64,000 nt of DNA from Massilia sp. CF038 (GCF_900129765.1 NZ_FQWU01000001.1:1736001-1800000); one strand, 5' to 3'. Counted from the stretch's first letter, positions 9,143-18,175 are shown. Notes: generated by a model not told the origin, from the letters alone. Numbers and translations are program-made.

Positions 9143-9352
9143 TCAGTCGTATTGATAGGGTTTAGCCGGTATCTCGTCCTTGTGTTGCTTGTCGAGCTCG
9201 TCAAGGTCGACCCGGTGATCCCACCAGATGTACCAGCCGCGCTGACGGTCTTCGACAATGTCGGGCCGCTCGCGCAGGAGCTTGGACAGAAACTGGTCCA
9301 TCTCGGAGACATAGCCTCCGGAAAAAGGGCGATAGCGTTGGGGCGAATTCAT
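9143..9352 (-). CDS. DUF3460 family protein
   Basis: A 69-aa soluble protein of a small family of unknown function found in Burkholderiales. Recognition rests on the pattern MDQFLSKLLRERPDIVEDQR-like followed by GWYIWWDHRVDLDELDKQHK and the C-terminal PAKPYQYD (family members have ...FLxELKxxxPxLExxQREGRALLWD... and end in aYVY-like residues). The start is clear: AAGGAGG lies 5 nt before the ATG. A longer in-frame ORF from 9430 has no ribosome site of this quality. It is a single-gene unit, and nothing around it hints at a job. Confidence 0.78.
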   Translation of the reverse strand: MNSPQRYRPFSGGYVSEMDQFLSKLLRERPDIVEDRQRGWYIWWDHRVDLDELDKQHKDEIPAKPYQYD

Positions 9353-9461
9353 GACATCCTCCTTTGCAGACTGTGACCTTCCCGCGCCAGCAAGGTTCCC
9401 TTGTACGCCGCGCAGGAAATGCCGTAGCATGTTGCCCTAACCGCATTTTCTCCAGGAAGCA

Positions 9462-9878
9462 ATGAATCAAGACCCCACGCAGCCGGCACCGCGCTTTCGC
9501 CCGGTACCCTGGACCGAGCTGCTGACCCCGCAAGATGTCGAAGCCTGGATCGACGAGCACAACCGCAGCTTGATGGAGCACATCGGTCCCCAGGAAACCG
9601 GGGTCGGCGTCTGCTTCACTCTGGCCGAAGGCGGCGATATTTATATGCAGACCACTGCCGACGCCGTGGTCCTGGATGTTGAGCCCGATGCGCAATGGAT
9701 CGCGCCCTTGATTGTGGCCGCCACCCAGACCCCGGAGCCGGTATCGCAGATCTGGGTGCTCCCCGACGACAAGCTGGTGCAGCTGATCATTGGCTTGTCG
9801 ACCCTGGTCGCCAGTACCACCTTGGTAAGCGGACACAATTTTGGCGGACGCAGCCGGAAGAGTGCGTATTCGCGTTAA
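9462..9878 (+). CDS. Conserved-looking hypothetical protein
   Basis: A 138-aa protein I do not recognise. It has no signal peptide and no clear membrane segment. The middle is rich in acidic and aliphatic residues (ETGVGVCFTLAEGGDIYMQT, VVLDVEPDAQWIAPLIVAA) and a hydrophobic stretch LVQLIIGLSTLVASTTLVSG lies near the C-terminus. AGGA precedes the ATG by about 7 nt. The gene faces away from DUF3460 and lies just before the amino-acid-binding protein gene, about 25 bp upstream. A weak TTG start for that neighbour would overlap it, but the neighbour's ATG does not. Confidence 0.65.
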   Translation: MNQDPTQPAPRFRPVPWTELLTPQDVEAWIDEHNRSLMEHIGPQETGVGVCFTLAEGGDIYMQTTADAVVLDVEPDAQWIAPLIVAATQTPEPVSQIWVLPDDKLVQLIIGLSTLVASTTLVSGHNFGGRSRKSAYSR

Positions 9879-9903
9879 ACTCGGACTTTCATTTTCGATC
9901 ACG

Positions 9904-10716
9904 ATGCCCATGCCGATTTCGTCCCGCCGCCGCCACATCCAGCTTGCCGCTCTCGTGTTTGCTAGCGCACTGGCGCTTCCCGCCCTGAGCGCTGACCTGC
10001 TTGCCACCGCCAAGGCGCGCGGCACCCTCAAAATTGCACTGGAAGGCACGTATCCTCCGTTCAATTTCAAGGACAAGGCCGGGCAGCTCGATGGCTACGA
10101 CGTGGACGTGGCCAAACTGGTTGCCGCGCGCATGGGGCTCAAACCCGAATTCGTCACCACGGAATGGAGCGCAATTCTGGCCGGTCTGGCCTCGGGCCGC
10201 TACGACGTGATCATCAGCCAGGTTGGAATCAATCCCAAACGTGAACTGGCCTTCGATTTCTCGATTCCTTACACCTATTCCAGCCCGCAGCTCATTGTGC
10301 GCAAGAGCGAAAAGGCCAGCTATGCCTCGCTGGCCGACCTGAAGGGCAAGCGCGTGGGCGTGGGGCAGGGCAGCGTGTACGAGCAGCAGGCCAAAGCTGT
10401 GCCGGGGATCGAAGTAAAAAGTTACCCGGCCGCGCCTGAAAATCTGCAAGATCTGGCCGTGGGCCGGGTTGATGCCGCGCTCAACGACAGTCTGATGGTC
10501 GCTTACCTGCTGAAAAACTCGGCCTTGCCGATCCAGGCTGGGGCACGCGTGGGCGCGGTTGAACGCATGGGCGCCGCTTTCCGCAAGGGCAATCCGCAAT
10601 TCAAGGCGGCCATCGACAAGGCGCTGCAGGATGCGGGTGCCGACGGCAGTCTCAAGGCCATCTCCGTGAAATGGTTCGGCAGCGACGTCAGCCGCGCCAC
10701 CCCGGCCAAGCCTTAA
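9904..10716 (+). CDS. Amino-acid ABC transporter substrate-binding protein (family 3)
   Basis: A periplasmic binding protein for polar or basic amino acids, about 270 aa. The signal peptide is RRRHIQLAALVFASALALPALSA and the mature part begins near ADLLATAKARGTL. Family-3 hallmarks are LKIALEGTYPPFNFKD, GYDVDVAKLVAARMG, the WSAILAGLASGRYDVI region and GKRVGVGQGSVYEQ. Two ATG codons (9904 and 9910) are close together and neither has a strong ribosome site. The permease gene starts 4 bp after the stop, so the two form one unit. No ATPase gene follows. The exact ligand cannot be told from the sequence. Confidence 0.9.
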   Translation: MPMPISSRRRHIQLAALVFASALALPALSADLLATAKARGTLKIALEGTYPPFNFKDKAGQLDGYDVDVAKLVAARMGLKPEFVTTEWSAILAGLASGRYDVIISQVGINPKRELAFDFSIPYTYSSPQLIVRKSEKASYASLADLKGKRVGVGQGSVYEQQAKAVPGIEVKSYPAAPENLQDLAVGRVDAALNDSLMVAYLLKNSALPIQAGARVGAVERMGAAFRKGNPQFKAAIDKALQDAGADGSLKAISVKWFGSDVSRATPAKP

Positions 10717-10720
10717 GCGC

Positions 10721-11377
10721 ATGGAACTGTTCGAGCTGCTGCGCGACGCCGCGCCCGTGATGCTCAAGGGTGCAGGCTACACCCTCATGTTTGCCGTGGC
10801 GTCGATGGTGGGCGGGCTGGCGCTGGGCTTTCCGGCCGCGATTTTGCGCATGTCGCGCTGGGCCGTGCTGCGCTGGCCGGCTGATCTGTACGTCAGCATG
10901 ATGCGGGGCACGCCGCTGCTGGTGCAGATTTTCGTTATTTATTATGGTCTGCCTTCGGTGGGGATCGAATTTACCCCCGTCACGGCGGGCGTGCTGGCGC
11001 TGTCGCTTAATTCCGGCGCCTATCTGTCGGAAAGCTTGCGCGGGGCAATCCAAAGCATCAGCGCAGGGCAGTGGCGAGCCAGTTTCAGCCTGGGCCTGTC
11101 ATATTGGCAAACCTTGCACCACGTGGTGCTGCCGCAAGCACTGCGCGTGGCGGTGCCATCCATGGGCAATACCTTGATCAGCCTGATCAAGGATACCTCG
11201 CTGGTGTCCGTCATTACAGTCACCGAGCTGATGCTGGCCACCAAGGAAGTCATCGCGACCACCTTCCGCCCCTTGCCCCTGTATATCGCCGCCGCGCTGG
11301 TGTACTGGTGCCTGAGTCTGGCCTTTGAAGCGCTCCAGCGGCGCGCCGAGCAGCGCCTGAACCGCGCCCACCGCTGA
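10721..11377 (+). CDS. Amino-acid ABC transporter permease (HisM/GlnP type)
   Basis: Inner-membrane permease, 218 aa, with about five membrane segments. Characteristic stretches are DLYVSMMRGTPLLVQIFVIY (TM region after the first helices), SLNSGAYLSESLRGAI and the EAA-like coupling loop region SLGLSYWQTLHHVVLPQALR. SLIKDTSLVSVITVTELML is typical of the polar amino-acid family. It lies 4 bp after the binding-protein gene. The usual third gene, the ATPase, is absent: the next gene is a cyclic-di-GMP protein. The transporter must therefore borrow an ATPase encoded elsewhere. Confidence 0.92.
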   Translation: MELFELLRDAAPVMLKGAGYTLMFAVASMVGGLALGFPAAILRMSRWAVLRWPADLYVSMMRGTPLLVQIFVIYYGLPSVGIEFTPVTAGVLALSLNSGAYLSESLRGAIQSISAGQWRASFSLGLSYWQTLHHVVLPQALRVAVPSMGNTLISLIKDTSLVSVITVTELMLATKEVIATTFRPLPLYIAAALVYWCLSLAFEALQRRAEQRLNRAHR

Positions 11378-11464
11378 AGCGGCCAATCGCCTGCTCGACA
11401 TGGCAGGCAGGCCCATGCTAGTCTAGGTCCGAATACCGTCACCAACCCGCATGCGAGAGGTGAG

Positions 11465-13648
11465 ATGGACAAGGAAACAGACCCGGCGCCCTGGCTTCCC
11501 GGCGCGCCGCTCGGCTACCGTGCCAAACCCGTGTTCGCCGCCAGTGCGCACGGCAGCGCTCCCGTTCTCGACCCCAGCGGCGTGACGGCCGAACGTCTGC
11601 GCTATGAAGAAGAGCAGTCCTACTACAACGATCTGTATTTGCTGGCACCCGTCGGCTACTTCGTGGTGGCCTTTGACAGCACCATTTTGCAGGTGAACCT
11701 GGTCGGTGCCGACATGCTCGGCATCGTGCGAGCCCGCCCCGGCGACCATCGCTTCCGCACCTTCATTGCGCCTGCCTTCCTGGCCGATTTCGACGCCTTC
11801 ATCAGCGCTGCCCTCAATTCCCCGCAACCCATGCAGTGCCTGGTGCAAATGCAGCGCACGGGCGGCGAAGCGTTTCAGGTCACCATGCTGGCCAGTGCCG
11901 ACGGGGGCGGCCAAGCCTGCCGCATCGTGCTGGAACGGGCCGAAGGCAAGCTGGCTGCGCTGGAACGCAGCGAAGAGCGCTTTCGGCGCATCGTGCACAC
12001 GGCCGAAGAGGGCATCTGGGAGATCGACGCAGTGTCGTGCACCACCTTCGTCAATCCGCGCATGGCCGACATGCTCGGCTACAGCATCGAAGAAATGCTC
12101 GGCAAACCGCTGGCGATCTTCATGGACGAGGAGGGCAAGGCCGTCCTTGATCACAATATCGAGCAGCGCCAGGAAGGCGCCGCCGAACACCGCGAATTCA
12201 AATTCCTGCACCGTGATGGCAGCGCCGTCTGGACCACGCTGGCCACCAATCCCATTTTTGATGCGGCGGGCCGCTACATGGGCGCGCTGGCGCTGGTGAC
12301 CGACATTACCGGCAACAAGGCAAGCGGTGAACTAGTCTGGCAGCAGGCCAATTTCGATCCGCTGACGCGCCTGCCCAATCGTCATATGTTCATGGAGCGC
12401 CTGCGCCACGAGATTCGTAAGGCCGAGCGCAACGATGCCTTCCTCGCGCTGCTGTTTGTCGACCTCGATCACTTCAAGGAAGTCAACGACCGTCTTGGCC
12501 ATGCCAAGGGCGACCAGGTCTTGCTGGAGGCAGCGCGCCGCATCAGCAGCTGCGTGCGCGGCACCGACATGGTGGCGCGTCTGGGCGGCGACGAGTTTAC
12601 TGTCATTCTGGCCGGGCTGGAGCTGGTGGGCAGCGTGGAGCGGGTGGCGCGCGCCATGGTGTCGCTGCTGGCGCTGCCGTTCGATCTGAATGGCGAGAAG
12701 GTGCATCTGTCGGCCAGCATCGGCATTGCGCTGTACCCGGCCGATGCAAGCTCGCTCGATGTCCTGATCGAGCATGCCGACCAGGCCATGTACGCCTCCA
12801 AGAATGGCGGGCGCTCGCGCTTTTCTTACTACACCCCGGCCCTGCAGGAAGCGGCCGAGGCGCGCCAGACCATTGCTGCCGATCTGCAGGCGGCCATCGT
12901 GGCGCAGCAATTCGAGATCCTGTACCAGCCTATCGTCTCATTGCAGACGGGGGCGGTGCACAAGGCCGAAGCCTTGCTGCGCTGGCGTCATCCCACGCGC
13001 GGGCTGCTGGCGCCAGCCGAATTCATTCCGTTCGCCGAGTCGACTGGGCTGATCGTGGAAATTGGCGACTGGGTGTTCCGGCAGGCCGCGCGCCAGGCGC
13101 AGCGCTGGCGCAGCCTGATTGATCCGGCGTTCCAGGTCAGCGTCAACAAGTCGCCACTGCAGTTCCGGCGCGATGTGGAGCAGTACGAAACCTGGCTGGC
13201 CTATCTGGCCGAACTGGGTTTGTCCTCGCAAAGCATGGTGATCGAAATTACCGAAAGTGTGCTGATGGACGGTGTGGAGCAGGTGATCGAGCGCCTGCGC
13301 CAGTACCGGGCCATGGGGCTGCAGGTGGCCTTGGACGATTTTGGCACCGGTTATTCGTCGCTGTCGCACCTGAAGCGCTTCGATATCGATTTTGTGAAGA
13401 TTGACCAGTCGTTTGTGGCCACCCTGGAAGACGATACGGGCGATCTGGCGCTGTGCGAAGCGATCATCGTGATGGCGCACAAGCTGGGTTTGAAAGTGGT
13501 GGCCGAAGGCGTGGAGACCAAGGTGCAGCGCGCGCTGCTGGTTGATGCGGGCTGCGATTATGCGCAGGGTTTCATGTTTGCGCGGCCCATGCCGGCGGCG
13601 GAATTCGAAGCCATGGCCACCGCGGCCCGGCCCGCATTGCCGCATTAA
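11465..13648 (+). CDS. PAS-PAS-GGDEF-EAL cyclic-di-GMP signalling protein
   Basis: A 727-aa cytosolic-looking protein with no membrane segment. Order: a divergent PAS-like sensor (about 50-165), a clear PAS/PAC domain (about 175-290; ERFRRIVHTAEEGIWEIDAV), a diguanylate cyclase domain with intact GGDEF (about 375-379), and a phosphodiesterase domain with EALLRWRHP (about 502) and DDFGTGYSSLSHLKRF (about 624). The inhibitory site RGTD lies five residues before GGDEF, so product feedback is possible. Both catalytic signatures look intact, so it could make and degrade cyclic-di-GMP; which dominates is unknown. It stands alone, followed by an inverted-repeat element. Confidence 0.95.
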   Translation: MDKETDPAPWLPGAPLGYRAKPVFAASAHGSAPVLDPSGVTAERLRYEEEQSYYNDLYLLAPVGYFVVAFDSTILQVNLVGADMLGIVRARPGDHRFRTFIAPAFLADFDAFISAALNSPQPMQCLVQMQRTGGEAFQVTMLASADGGGQACRIVLERAEGKLAALERSEERFRRIVHTAEEGIWEIDAVSCTTFVNPRMADMLGYSIEEMLGKPLAIFMDEEGKAVLDHNIEQRQEGAAEHREFKFLHRDGSAVWTTLATNPIFDAAGRYMGALALVTDITGNKASGELVWQQANFDPLTRLPNRHMFMERLRHEIRKAERNDAFLALLFVDLDHFKEVNDRLGHAKGDQVLLEAARRISSCVRGTDMVARLGGDEFTVILAGLELVGSVERVARAMVSLLALPFDLNGEKVHLSASIGIALYPADASSLDVLIEHADQAMYASKNGGRSRFSYYTPALQEAAEARQTIAADLQAAIVAQQFEILYQPIVSLQTGAVHKAEALLRWRHPTRGLLAPAEFIPFAESTGLIVEIGDWVFRQAARQAQRWRSLIDPAFQVSVNKSPLQFRRDVEQYETWLAYLAELGLSSQSMVIEITESVLMDGVEQVIERLRQYRAMGLQVALDDFGTGYSSLSHLKRFDIDFVKIDQSFVATLEDDTGDLALCEAIIVMAHKLGLKVVAEGVETKVQRALLVDAGCDYAQGFMFARPMPAAEFEAMATAARPALPH

Positions 13649-13664
13649 GAATACGCGTAAAAGT

Positions 13665-13750
13665 ACATCGCACTCGCGAAGGCGGGGGCCTATACCACGT
13701 AACCGAATTCGGACAAGTGGTATGGGCCCCCGCCTTCGCGAGGGCGATGT
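13665..13750. repeat. Dispersed GC-rich inverted repeat, copy 1 (GAAGG type)
   Basis: ACATCGCACTCGCGAAGGCG... pairs with ...CGCCTTCGCGAGGGCGATGT over arms of about 34 nt (13665-13698 and 13717-13750) with a few mismatches and a loop of about 18 nt. It is the same family as the elements at 40707-40788 and 56761-56857. It lies between the convergent GGDEF-EAL and ETF-QO genes. Two REP units facing each other resemble a REPIN. It may also act as a terminator, though no T-run is present. Confidence 0.85.
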
Positions 13751-13812
13751 GGTGGATCTTTGATCCCGCAGTTCTTGCGGTTCCGCGCGCGGTGTGCGGT
13801 TAACGCTGAGGC

Positions 13813-15489
13813 TTACATCCCCGGATAATTCGGTCCGCCGCCGCCTTCTGGCGTGACCCACACGATATTCTGGGTCGGATCCTTGATATCGCAGGTCTTG
13901 CAATGCACGCAGTTCTGCGCATTGATCTGCAGCTTGTCTTCGCCACCGTCCGTTTTGATGAACTCATACACGCCGGCAGGGCAGTAACGCGCTTCCGGAC
14001 CCGCATACTTGGCCAGGTTGACTGCCACCGGCACGCTGTTGTTCTTGAGCGTGAGGTGAATCGGCTGGTCTTCCGCATGGTTGGTGTTCGAGATGAACAC
14101 CGACGACAGACGGTCGAAGGTCAGCTTGCCATCCGGTTTTGGATAGGCGATTGGCGCGTAATTGGCGGCCGGCTTGAGGCACTCGTGGTCGCCATAATTG
14201 CGGTGCAGCGTCCATGGTGCTTTGCCGCGCAAGACCATCTGATCAATGCCGGTCATGATGGAACCGAGCACCAGACCTTTCGACAGCCACGGCTTGACGT
14301 TGCGCGCCACGTGCAGTTCTTCGTGCAGCCAGGACGCCTCGAAGGCGGCCGGGAAGGCGCTCAGTTCGTCGTGCTGGCGCTGCTCGCCCAGTGCGCCAAA
14401 GGCGGCTTCGGCTGCCAGCATGCCGGTCTTGATGGCGGCGTGCGAACCCTTGATGCGGCTCATGTTCAGGAAGCCGGCGTCGCAGCCAATCAGCGCGCCG
14501 CCCGGGAACACCAGCTTCGGCAAGGCTTGCAGACCGCCTGCGGTAATGGCGCGCGCACCGTACGAGATGCGCTTGGCGCCCTCGAAGAAGGTGCTGATGG
14601 CCGGATGCGTTTTATAGCGCTGGAATTCTTCGTACGGCGACAGGTAAGGATTTTCGTACGACAGGCCAATCACGTAGCCGACCACGACCTGGTTGTTCTC
14701 CAGGTGGTACAGGAACGAGCCGCCATAGGTATCGTTTTTCAGGGGCCAGCCGGTGGTGTGGATCACCAGGCCCGGCTTGTGCTTGGCCGGATCGATTTCC
14801 CACAGTTCCTTGATGCCGATGCTGTACGACTGCGGGTCCTTGCCCTTGTTCAGGTCGTATTTGGCCATCAGCTGCTTGCCCAGGTGGCCGCGCGAGCCTT
14901 CGGCAAACAGGGTGTACTTGGCGTGCAGTTCCATGCCAAGCTGGAATTCCGGACCAGGTTCGCCATCACGCTTGACGCCCATATTGCCGGTGGCAACGCC
15001 CTTGACCGATCCGTTCTCGTTGTACAGGATTTCCGCGGCAGGGAAGCCAGGGAAAATTTCCACGCCCAGGGCTTCGGCTTGCTGACCCAGCCAGCGCGTC
15101 ACATTGCCCAGCGAGATGACGTAATTGCCGTGGTTTTCAAAGCAGGCAGGCACCATGAAACCCGGGGTTTGGTAGGCCTTCTTTTCGGTCAGGAACAGAA
15201 TCCGGTCTTCGGTCACCGGGGTGTTGAGTGGTGCGCCCAGTTCTTTCCAGTTCGGGATCAGTTCGTTCAGGGCACGTGGGTCCATGACCGCGCCGGACAG
15301 AATGTGGGCGCCGATTTCGCCGCCTTTTTCCAGCACGCAGACCGATACTTCCTGGCCTTTTTCGGCGGCCAGCTGTTTCAGACGGATCGCGGCCGACAGG
15401 CCTGCGGGACCGCCGCCGACGACGACGACGTCGTATTCCATTGCTTCGCGTGGGCCGTATTGTTCGAGTAAATTGATAGGCTCTGTCAT
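13813..15489 (-). CDS. Electron transfer flavoprotein-ubiquinone oxidoreductase (ETF-QO)
   Basis: An inner-membrane-associated iron-sulfur flavoprotein of 558 aa that passes electrons from electron transfer flavoprotein (for example from fatty acid and amino acid breakdown) to ubiquinone. The FAD-binding fingerprint VVVVGGGPAGLSAAIRL is at about residues 20-36. The C-terminal 4Fe-4S cluster domain has CPAGVYEF (about 503) and CVHCKTCDIKDP (about 524-535), and the C-terminus GGGPNYPGM is typical. The ATG at 15489 gives the standard length. In-frame codons further up (to 15639) add a non-conserved tail that runs into the divergent SDR promoter region. No ETF alpha/beta genes are adjacent. Confidence 0.95.
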   Translation of the reverse strand: MTEPINLLEQYGPREAMEYDVVVVGGGPAGLSAAIRLKQLAAEKGQEVSVCVLEKGGEIGAHILSGAVMDPRALNELIPNWKELGAPLNTPVTEDRILFLTEKKAYQTPGFMVPACFENHGNYVISLGNVTRWLGQQAEALGVEIFPGFPAAEILYNENGSVKGVATGNMGVKRDGEPGPEFQLGMELHAKYTLFAEGSRGHLGKQLMAKYDLNKGKDPQSYSIGIKELWEIDPAKHKPGLVIHTTGWPLKNDTYGGSFLYHLENNQVVVGYVIGLSYENPYLSPYEEFQRYKTHPAISTFFEGAKRISYGARAITAGGLQALPKLVFPGGALIGCDAGFLNMSRIKGSHAAIKTGMLAAEAAFGALGEQRQHDELSAFPAAFEASWLHEELHVARNVKPWLSKGLVLGSIMTGIDQMVLRGKAPWTLHRNYGDHECLKPAANYAPIAYPKPDGKLTFDRLSSVFISNTNHAEDQPIHLTLKNNSVPVAVNLAKYAGPEARYCPAGVYEFIKTDGGEDKLQINAQNCVHCKTCDIKDPTQNIVWVTPEGGGGPNYPGM

Positions 15490-15650
15490 GGTCTCATCAT
15501 GGGGTGAAAAATTTAAGCACGAGTGTGCGGCTTTTTGCCGAGGATTGCAACGTTGGCGCCATTTTACGGGCATTATTAGACTGCACCATCTAATTGGGGC
15601 ATTTTGTGACATGATTATGCATTCACCAACCCAGCGCACAGGAGCCGAAC

Positions 15651-16427
15651 GTGGGCATTGAAGTCAATTTCGAAGGAAAAATCGCCTTGATCACGGGCGC
15701 ATCGAGCGGCCTGGGTGCCCGTTTTGCCAAGGCGCTGGCGGGCGCGGGGGCGCAGGTGGTGCTGGCCTCGCGCCGCACTAACCACCTCAAGGAACTGCGC
15801 GCGGAAATCGAGGCGGAAGGAGGCGCCGCCCACGTCGTCACGCTCGACGTGACCGACCTGGCCAGCATCAAGTCGGCCATTGCCCATGCCGAAACCGAGG
15901 CCGGTCCGATCGATATCCTGGTCAATAACTCGGGTGTGTCCACCACCCAGCGCCTGGTCGATGTGACGCCCGAGGATTATGCCTACGTCATGGACACCAA
16001 TTTGCGCGGTGCCTTTTTCGTGGCCCAGCAAACCGCCAAGCGCATGATCGCGCGCGCCAAGGGCGACCCCAAAAAACAGCACCGCATCATTAATATTGCG
16101 TCGGTGGCCGGCTTGCGCGTGCTGCCGCAGATCGGCGTGTATTGCATGAGCAAGGCGGGCGTGGTGCAGATGACCAAGGCGATGGCAGTGGAATGGGGTA
16201 AATACAATATCAATGTCAACGCCATCTGCCCCGGTTACATCCTGACCGAAATCAATGAAGACTATTTCGGCACCGAGCAAGGCCAAAAACTGATCGACAT
16301 GCTGCCCCGCAAGCGTCCGGGCAAGCCGGAAGATCTGGACGGTTTGCTTTTATTACTTGCTGCGGAAGAAAGCCATTTTATCAATGGTGCCATTATCACC
16401 GCAGACGATGGCATGACAGCTCAATAA
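15651..16427 (+). CDS. Short-chain dehydrogenase/reductase (FabG-like)
   Basis: A 258-aa NAD(P)-dependent oxidoreductase of the classical SDR family. The cofactor motif TGASSGLG is at residues 15-22, NNSG at about 88, the catalytic serine in NIASVAGL, and YCMSK (Tyr and Lys of the active site) at about residue 164. NAICPGYILTEI follows. The GTG start at 15651 has GGAG about 8 nt upstream. It is divergent from ETF-QO. The substrate is unknown; a 3-oxoacyl or 3-hydroxyacyl thioester is possible given the neighbour's role in beta-oxidation, but this is inference. It lies before the pigment operon but is separated from it by 238 bp with its own promoter-like sequence. Confidence 0.88.
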   Translation: MGIEVNFEGKIALITGASSGLGARFAKALAGAGAQVVLASRRTNHLKELRAEIEAEGGAAHVVTLDVTDLASIKSAIAHAETEAGPIDILVNNSGVSTTQRLVDVTPEDYAYVMDTNLRGAFFVAQQTAKRMIARAKGDPKKQHRIINIASVAGLRVLPQIGVYCMSKAGVVQMTKAMAVEWGKYNINVNAICPGYILTEINEDYFGTEQGQKLIDMLPRKRPGKPEDLDGLLLLLAAEESHFINGAIITADDGMTAQ

Positions 16428-16599
16428 CTTTCCAGGGAGCATTCGTTTCCCTTTTCCCGGCAAACGTCGTGTTTGCCGCGGTTTGTCGATTTTCGACCGT
16501 TGTATTTGCCGCTTCTGATTGCTTTTCGTGCAAGCATTGTGGGACAATTCCTACCCTTGTTGCGGGGTAACACAATACTTGTTGTATCGAAGTCAGACT

Positions 16600-16665
16600 C
16601 TACTAGGCGTGGCACCATGCAGTTTATAATGGGCAATCTCTAGTTCTACCAAGAAAATAGCGCCA
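16600..16665 (+). promoter_or_regulatory. Likely promoter and leader of the aryl polyene operon
   Basis: A perfect -10 box TATAAT lies at 16625-16630, 36 bp before the first gene's ATG. The expected -35 position has only a weak match, so an activator may be needed. The rest of the 16428-16665 gap contains A/T-rich runs and short palindromes (GCAAACGTCGTGTTTGC near 16461), but nothing I can name. The ribosome site before the ATG is weak. Confidence 0.5.
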
Positions 16666-17409
16666 ATGTTTCCAATCGGGCTGAAGTTTTCCATTGCCGC
16701 CCATTCAGCCTGGGCCCCCGGCATCACCACGCCGCAGGAATGGGACCGCTGGAGTGCAGAGCCGACCCGGATCGGCGAGGGGCCGGAGCCGAGCGTGCGC
16801 GCGATGCCGGCCATGCTGCGCCGGCGCGCAGGTTTCCTTGGCAAGATGGCATTGGAAGTGGCTTACGAGTGCCTGGGCGGGCGTACCGACGTGCCCACCG
16901 TCTTCTGTTCGCGCCACGGGGAAGTGACCCGGGCCGTCGAATTGCTCGGCGAACTGGCGCGCGGTGAGGCCCTGTCACCCACCACCTTCGGTCTGGCTGT
17001 GCACAACGCCAGTGCCGGACTATTTTCGATTGCCCGGGTCGACCGCGCCAACCATATTGCGCTCGCTGCCGGCCAGGCCACGATCGAGCACGGCGTGGTC
17101 GAAGCATGCGGCCTGCTGGCCGACGGTGCCCCGATGGTGCTGCTGGTGGCCTACGATGCGCCCCTGCCGGACCTGCTGGCGCAGTTTGAAGATTGTGATG
17201 AACAACCGTATGCGTGGGCCTGGCTGATGACGGCGCCGGCGCAGGACGTGATCACGCTGTCGCTGGAAGCGGCGCTGCCGGCCCAGGCCGCGGCGGCTCC
17301 AGGTGTGCGTCCCCCTGGCCTGGATGTGCTGCTGTTTCAGCGCAGCGGGGCACGCCTGTTCGAGCATGTCACCGGCGCGCAGCGCTGGCGCTGGTCGCGC
17401 GATGCGTGA
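16666..17409 (+). CDS. Half-size beta-ketoacyl synthase, chain-length-factor-like (APE cluster)
   Basis: A 247-aa protein resembling only the N-terminal half of a ketoacyl synthase, the type found as first or early gene in aryl polyene clusters (ApeC-like). The place of the active-site cysteine reads HNASAGLFSIA, with no Cys, so it cannot itself condense. By analogy it pairs with an active ketosynthase and sets polyene length. VFCSRHGEVTRAVELLGELA and TPTTFGLAVHNA-like sequence (SPTTFGLAVHNASAG) are family hallmarks. It is the first gene of the operon, and the next gene's ATG overlaps its end. The length matches the family, so it is not truncated. Confidence 0.85.
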   Translation: MFPIGLKFSIAAHSAWAPGITTPQEWDRWSAEPTRIGEGPEPSVRAMPAMLRRRAGFLGKMALEVAYECLGGRTDVPTVFCSRHGEVTRAVELLGELARGEALSPTTFGLAVHNASAGLFSIARVDRANHIALAAGQATIEHGVVEACGLLADGAPMVLLVAYDAPLPDLLAQFEDCDEQPYAWAWLMTAPAQDVITLSLEAALPAQAAAAPGVRPPGLDVLLFQRSGARLFEHVTGAQRWRWSRDA

Positions 17410-18175
17410 GCTGCTGGGCCGCTACTGGCGGGTGCTGGCCACAGGCCTCAGTTTCGCGGCCTTCGGGGTCGGCGGCTTGCTGTTGCGGGTGCTGGTGTTC
17501 CCGTGCCTGAATTTGCTGGTGCGCGATGCGGCCCGGCGCATTGCCTGGTCGCGCGAAATCATCCGCCTGACCTTTCGCTGCTTCGTGGGGTTGATGCGCG
17601 GTCTGGGCGTACTGCGCTACCAGATCGTTGGACTGGAAAAGCTGGACCGCGGCGGCTTGCTGATTCTGGCAAACCATCCGACCCTGATTGACACGATTTT
17701 TTTGATGGCCTTCGTCAAGCGCGCTGACTGCGTGGTGAAAAGCCACTTGTGGAACAACCCCTTTACCAGCGGGCCGGTACGTGCGGCCGGCTACGTGAAT
17801 AACGAGAGCGGGGCAGCGCTGATCGATGATTGCATTGCCACGCTACGGGCCGGGAACAATCTGATCATCTTCCCGGAAGGGACGCGCACCCCGGCCTGCG
17901 GCTCGATCACGCTCAAGCGCGGCGCCGCCAACATCGCGGTGCGCGGCGCGCGCGCGGTCACGCCGGTGCTGATCGACTGCCAGCCACCGACCCTGGGCAA
18001 GGGCGAGAAGTGGTGGCGTGTGCCCAAGCGCCATGTGCAGTTCCGGATCGAGGTCAGGGACGATATCGAGGTCGCTTCCTTTGTGGATGGCGACGTCACT
18101 GAAGTAATGGCGGTTCGTCACCTGACGGATCATTTGCAACGATTTTTTACAGAAGAGAACCAGGTCCATGCTTGA
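17402..18175 (+). CDS. PlsC-type 1-acylglycerol-3-phosphate acyltransferase-like protein (APE cluster)
   Basis: A 257-aa membrane-associated acyltransferase. One strong hydrophobic N-terminal segment (about 12-38, FAAFGVGGLLLRVLVF) is followed by the PlsC fold. The catalytic NHxxxxD motif reads NHPTLID and the glycerol-phosphate motif FPEGTRT. In APE clusters such enzymes are thought to help attach the polyene to a lipid carrier or glycolipid. The true substrate is inferred, not shown. Its ATG overlaps the end of the previous gene by 8 bp, and its last codons overlap the first carrier protein's ATG. Confidence 0.87.
   Translation: MRELLGRYWRVLATGLSFAAFGVGGLLLRVLVFPCLNLLVRDAARRIAWSREIIRLTFRCFVGLMRGLGVLRYQIVGLEKLDRGGLLILANHPTLIDTIFLMAFVKRADCVVKSHLWNNPFTSGPVRAAGYVNNESGAALIDDCIATLRAGNNLIIFPEGTRTPACGSITLKRGAANIAVRGARAVTPVLIDCQPPTLGKGEKWWRVPKRHVQFRIEVRDDIEVASFVDGDVTEVMAVRHLTDHLQRFFTEENQVHA

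Noticed and set aside
16605-16630. A sigma-54 promoter (TGGCAC) before the pigment operon
   Set aside because: TGGCAC is present (16610-16615), but the matching TTGC at the needed spacing is not; the sequence there is AGTTT.
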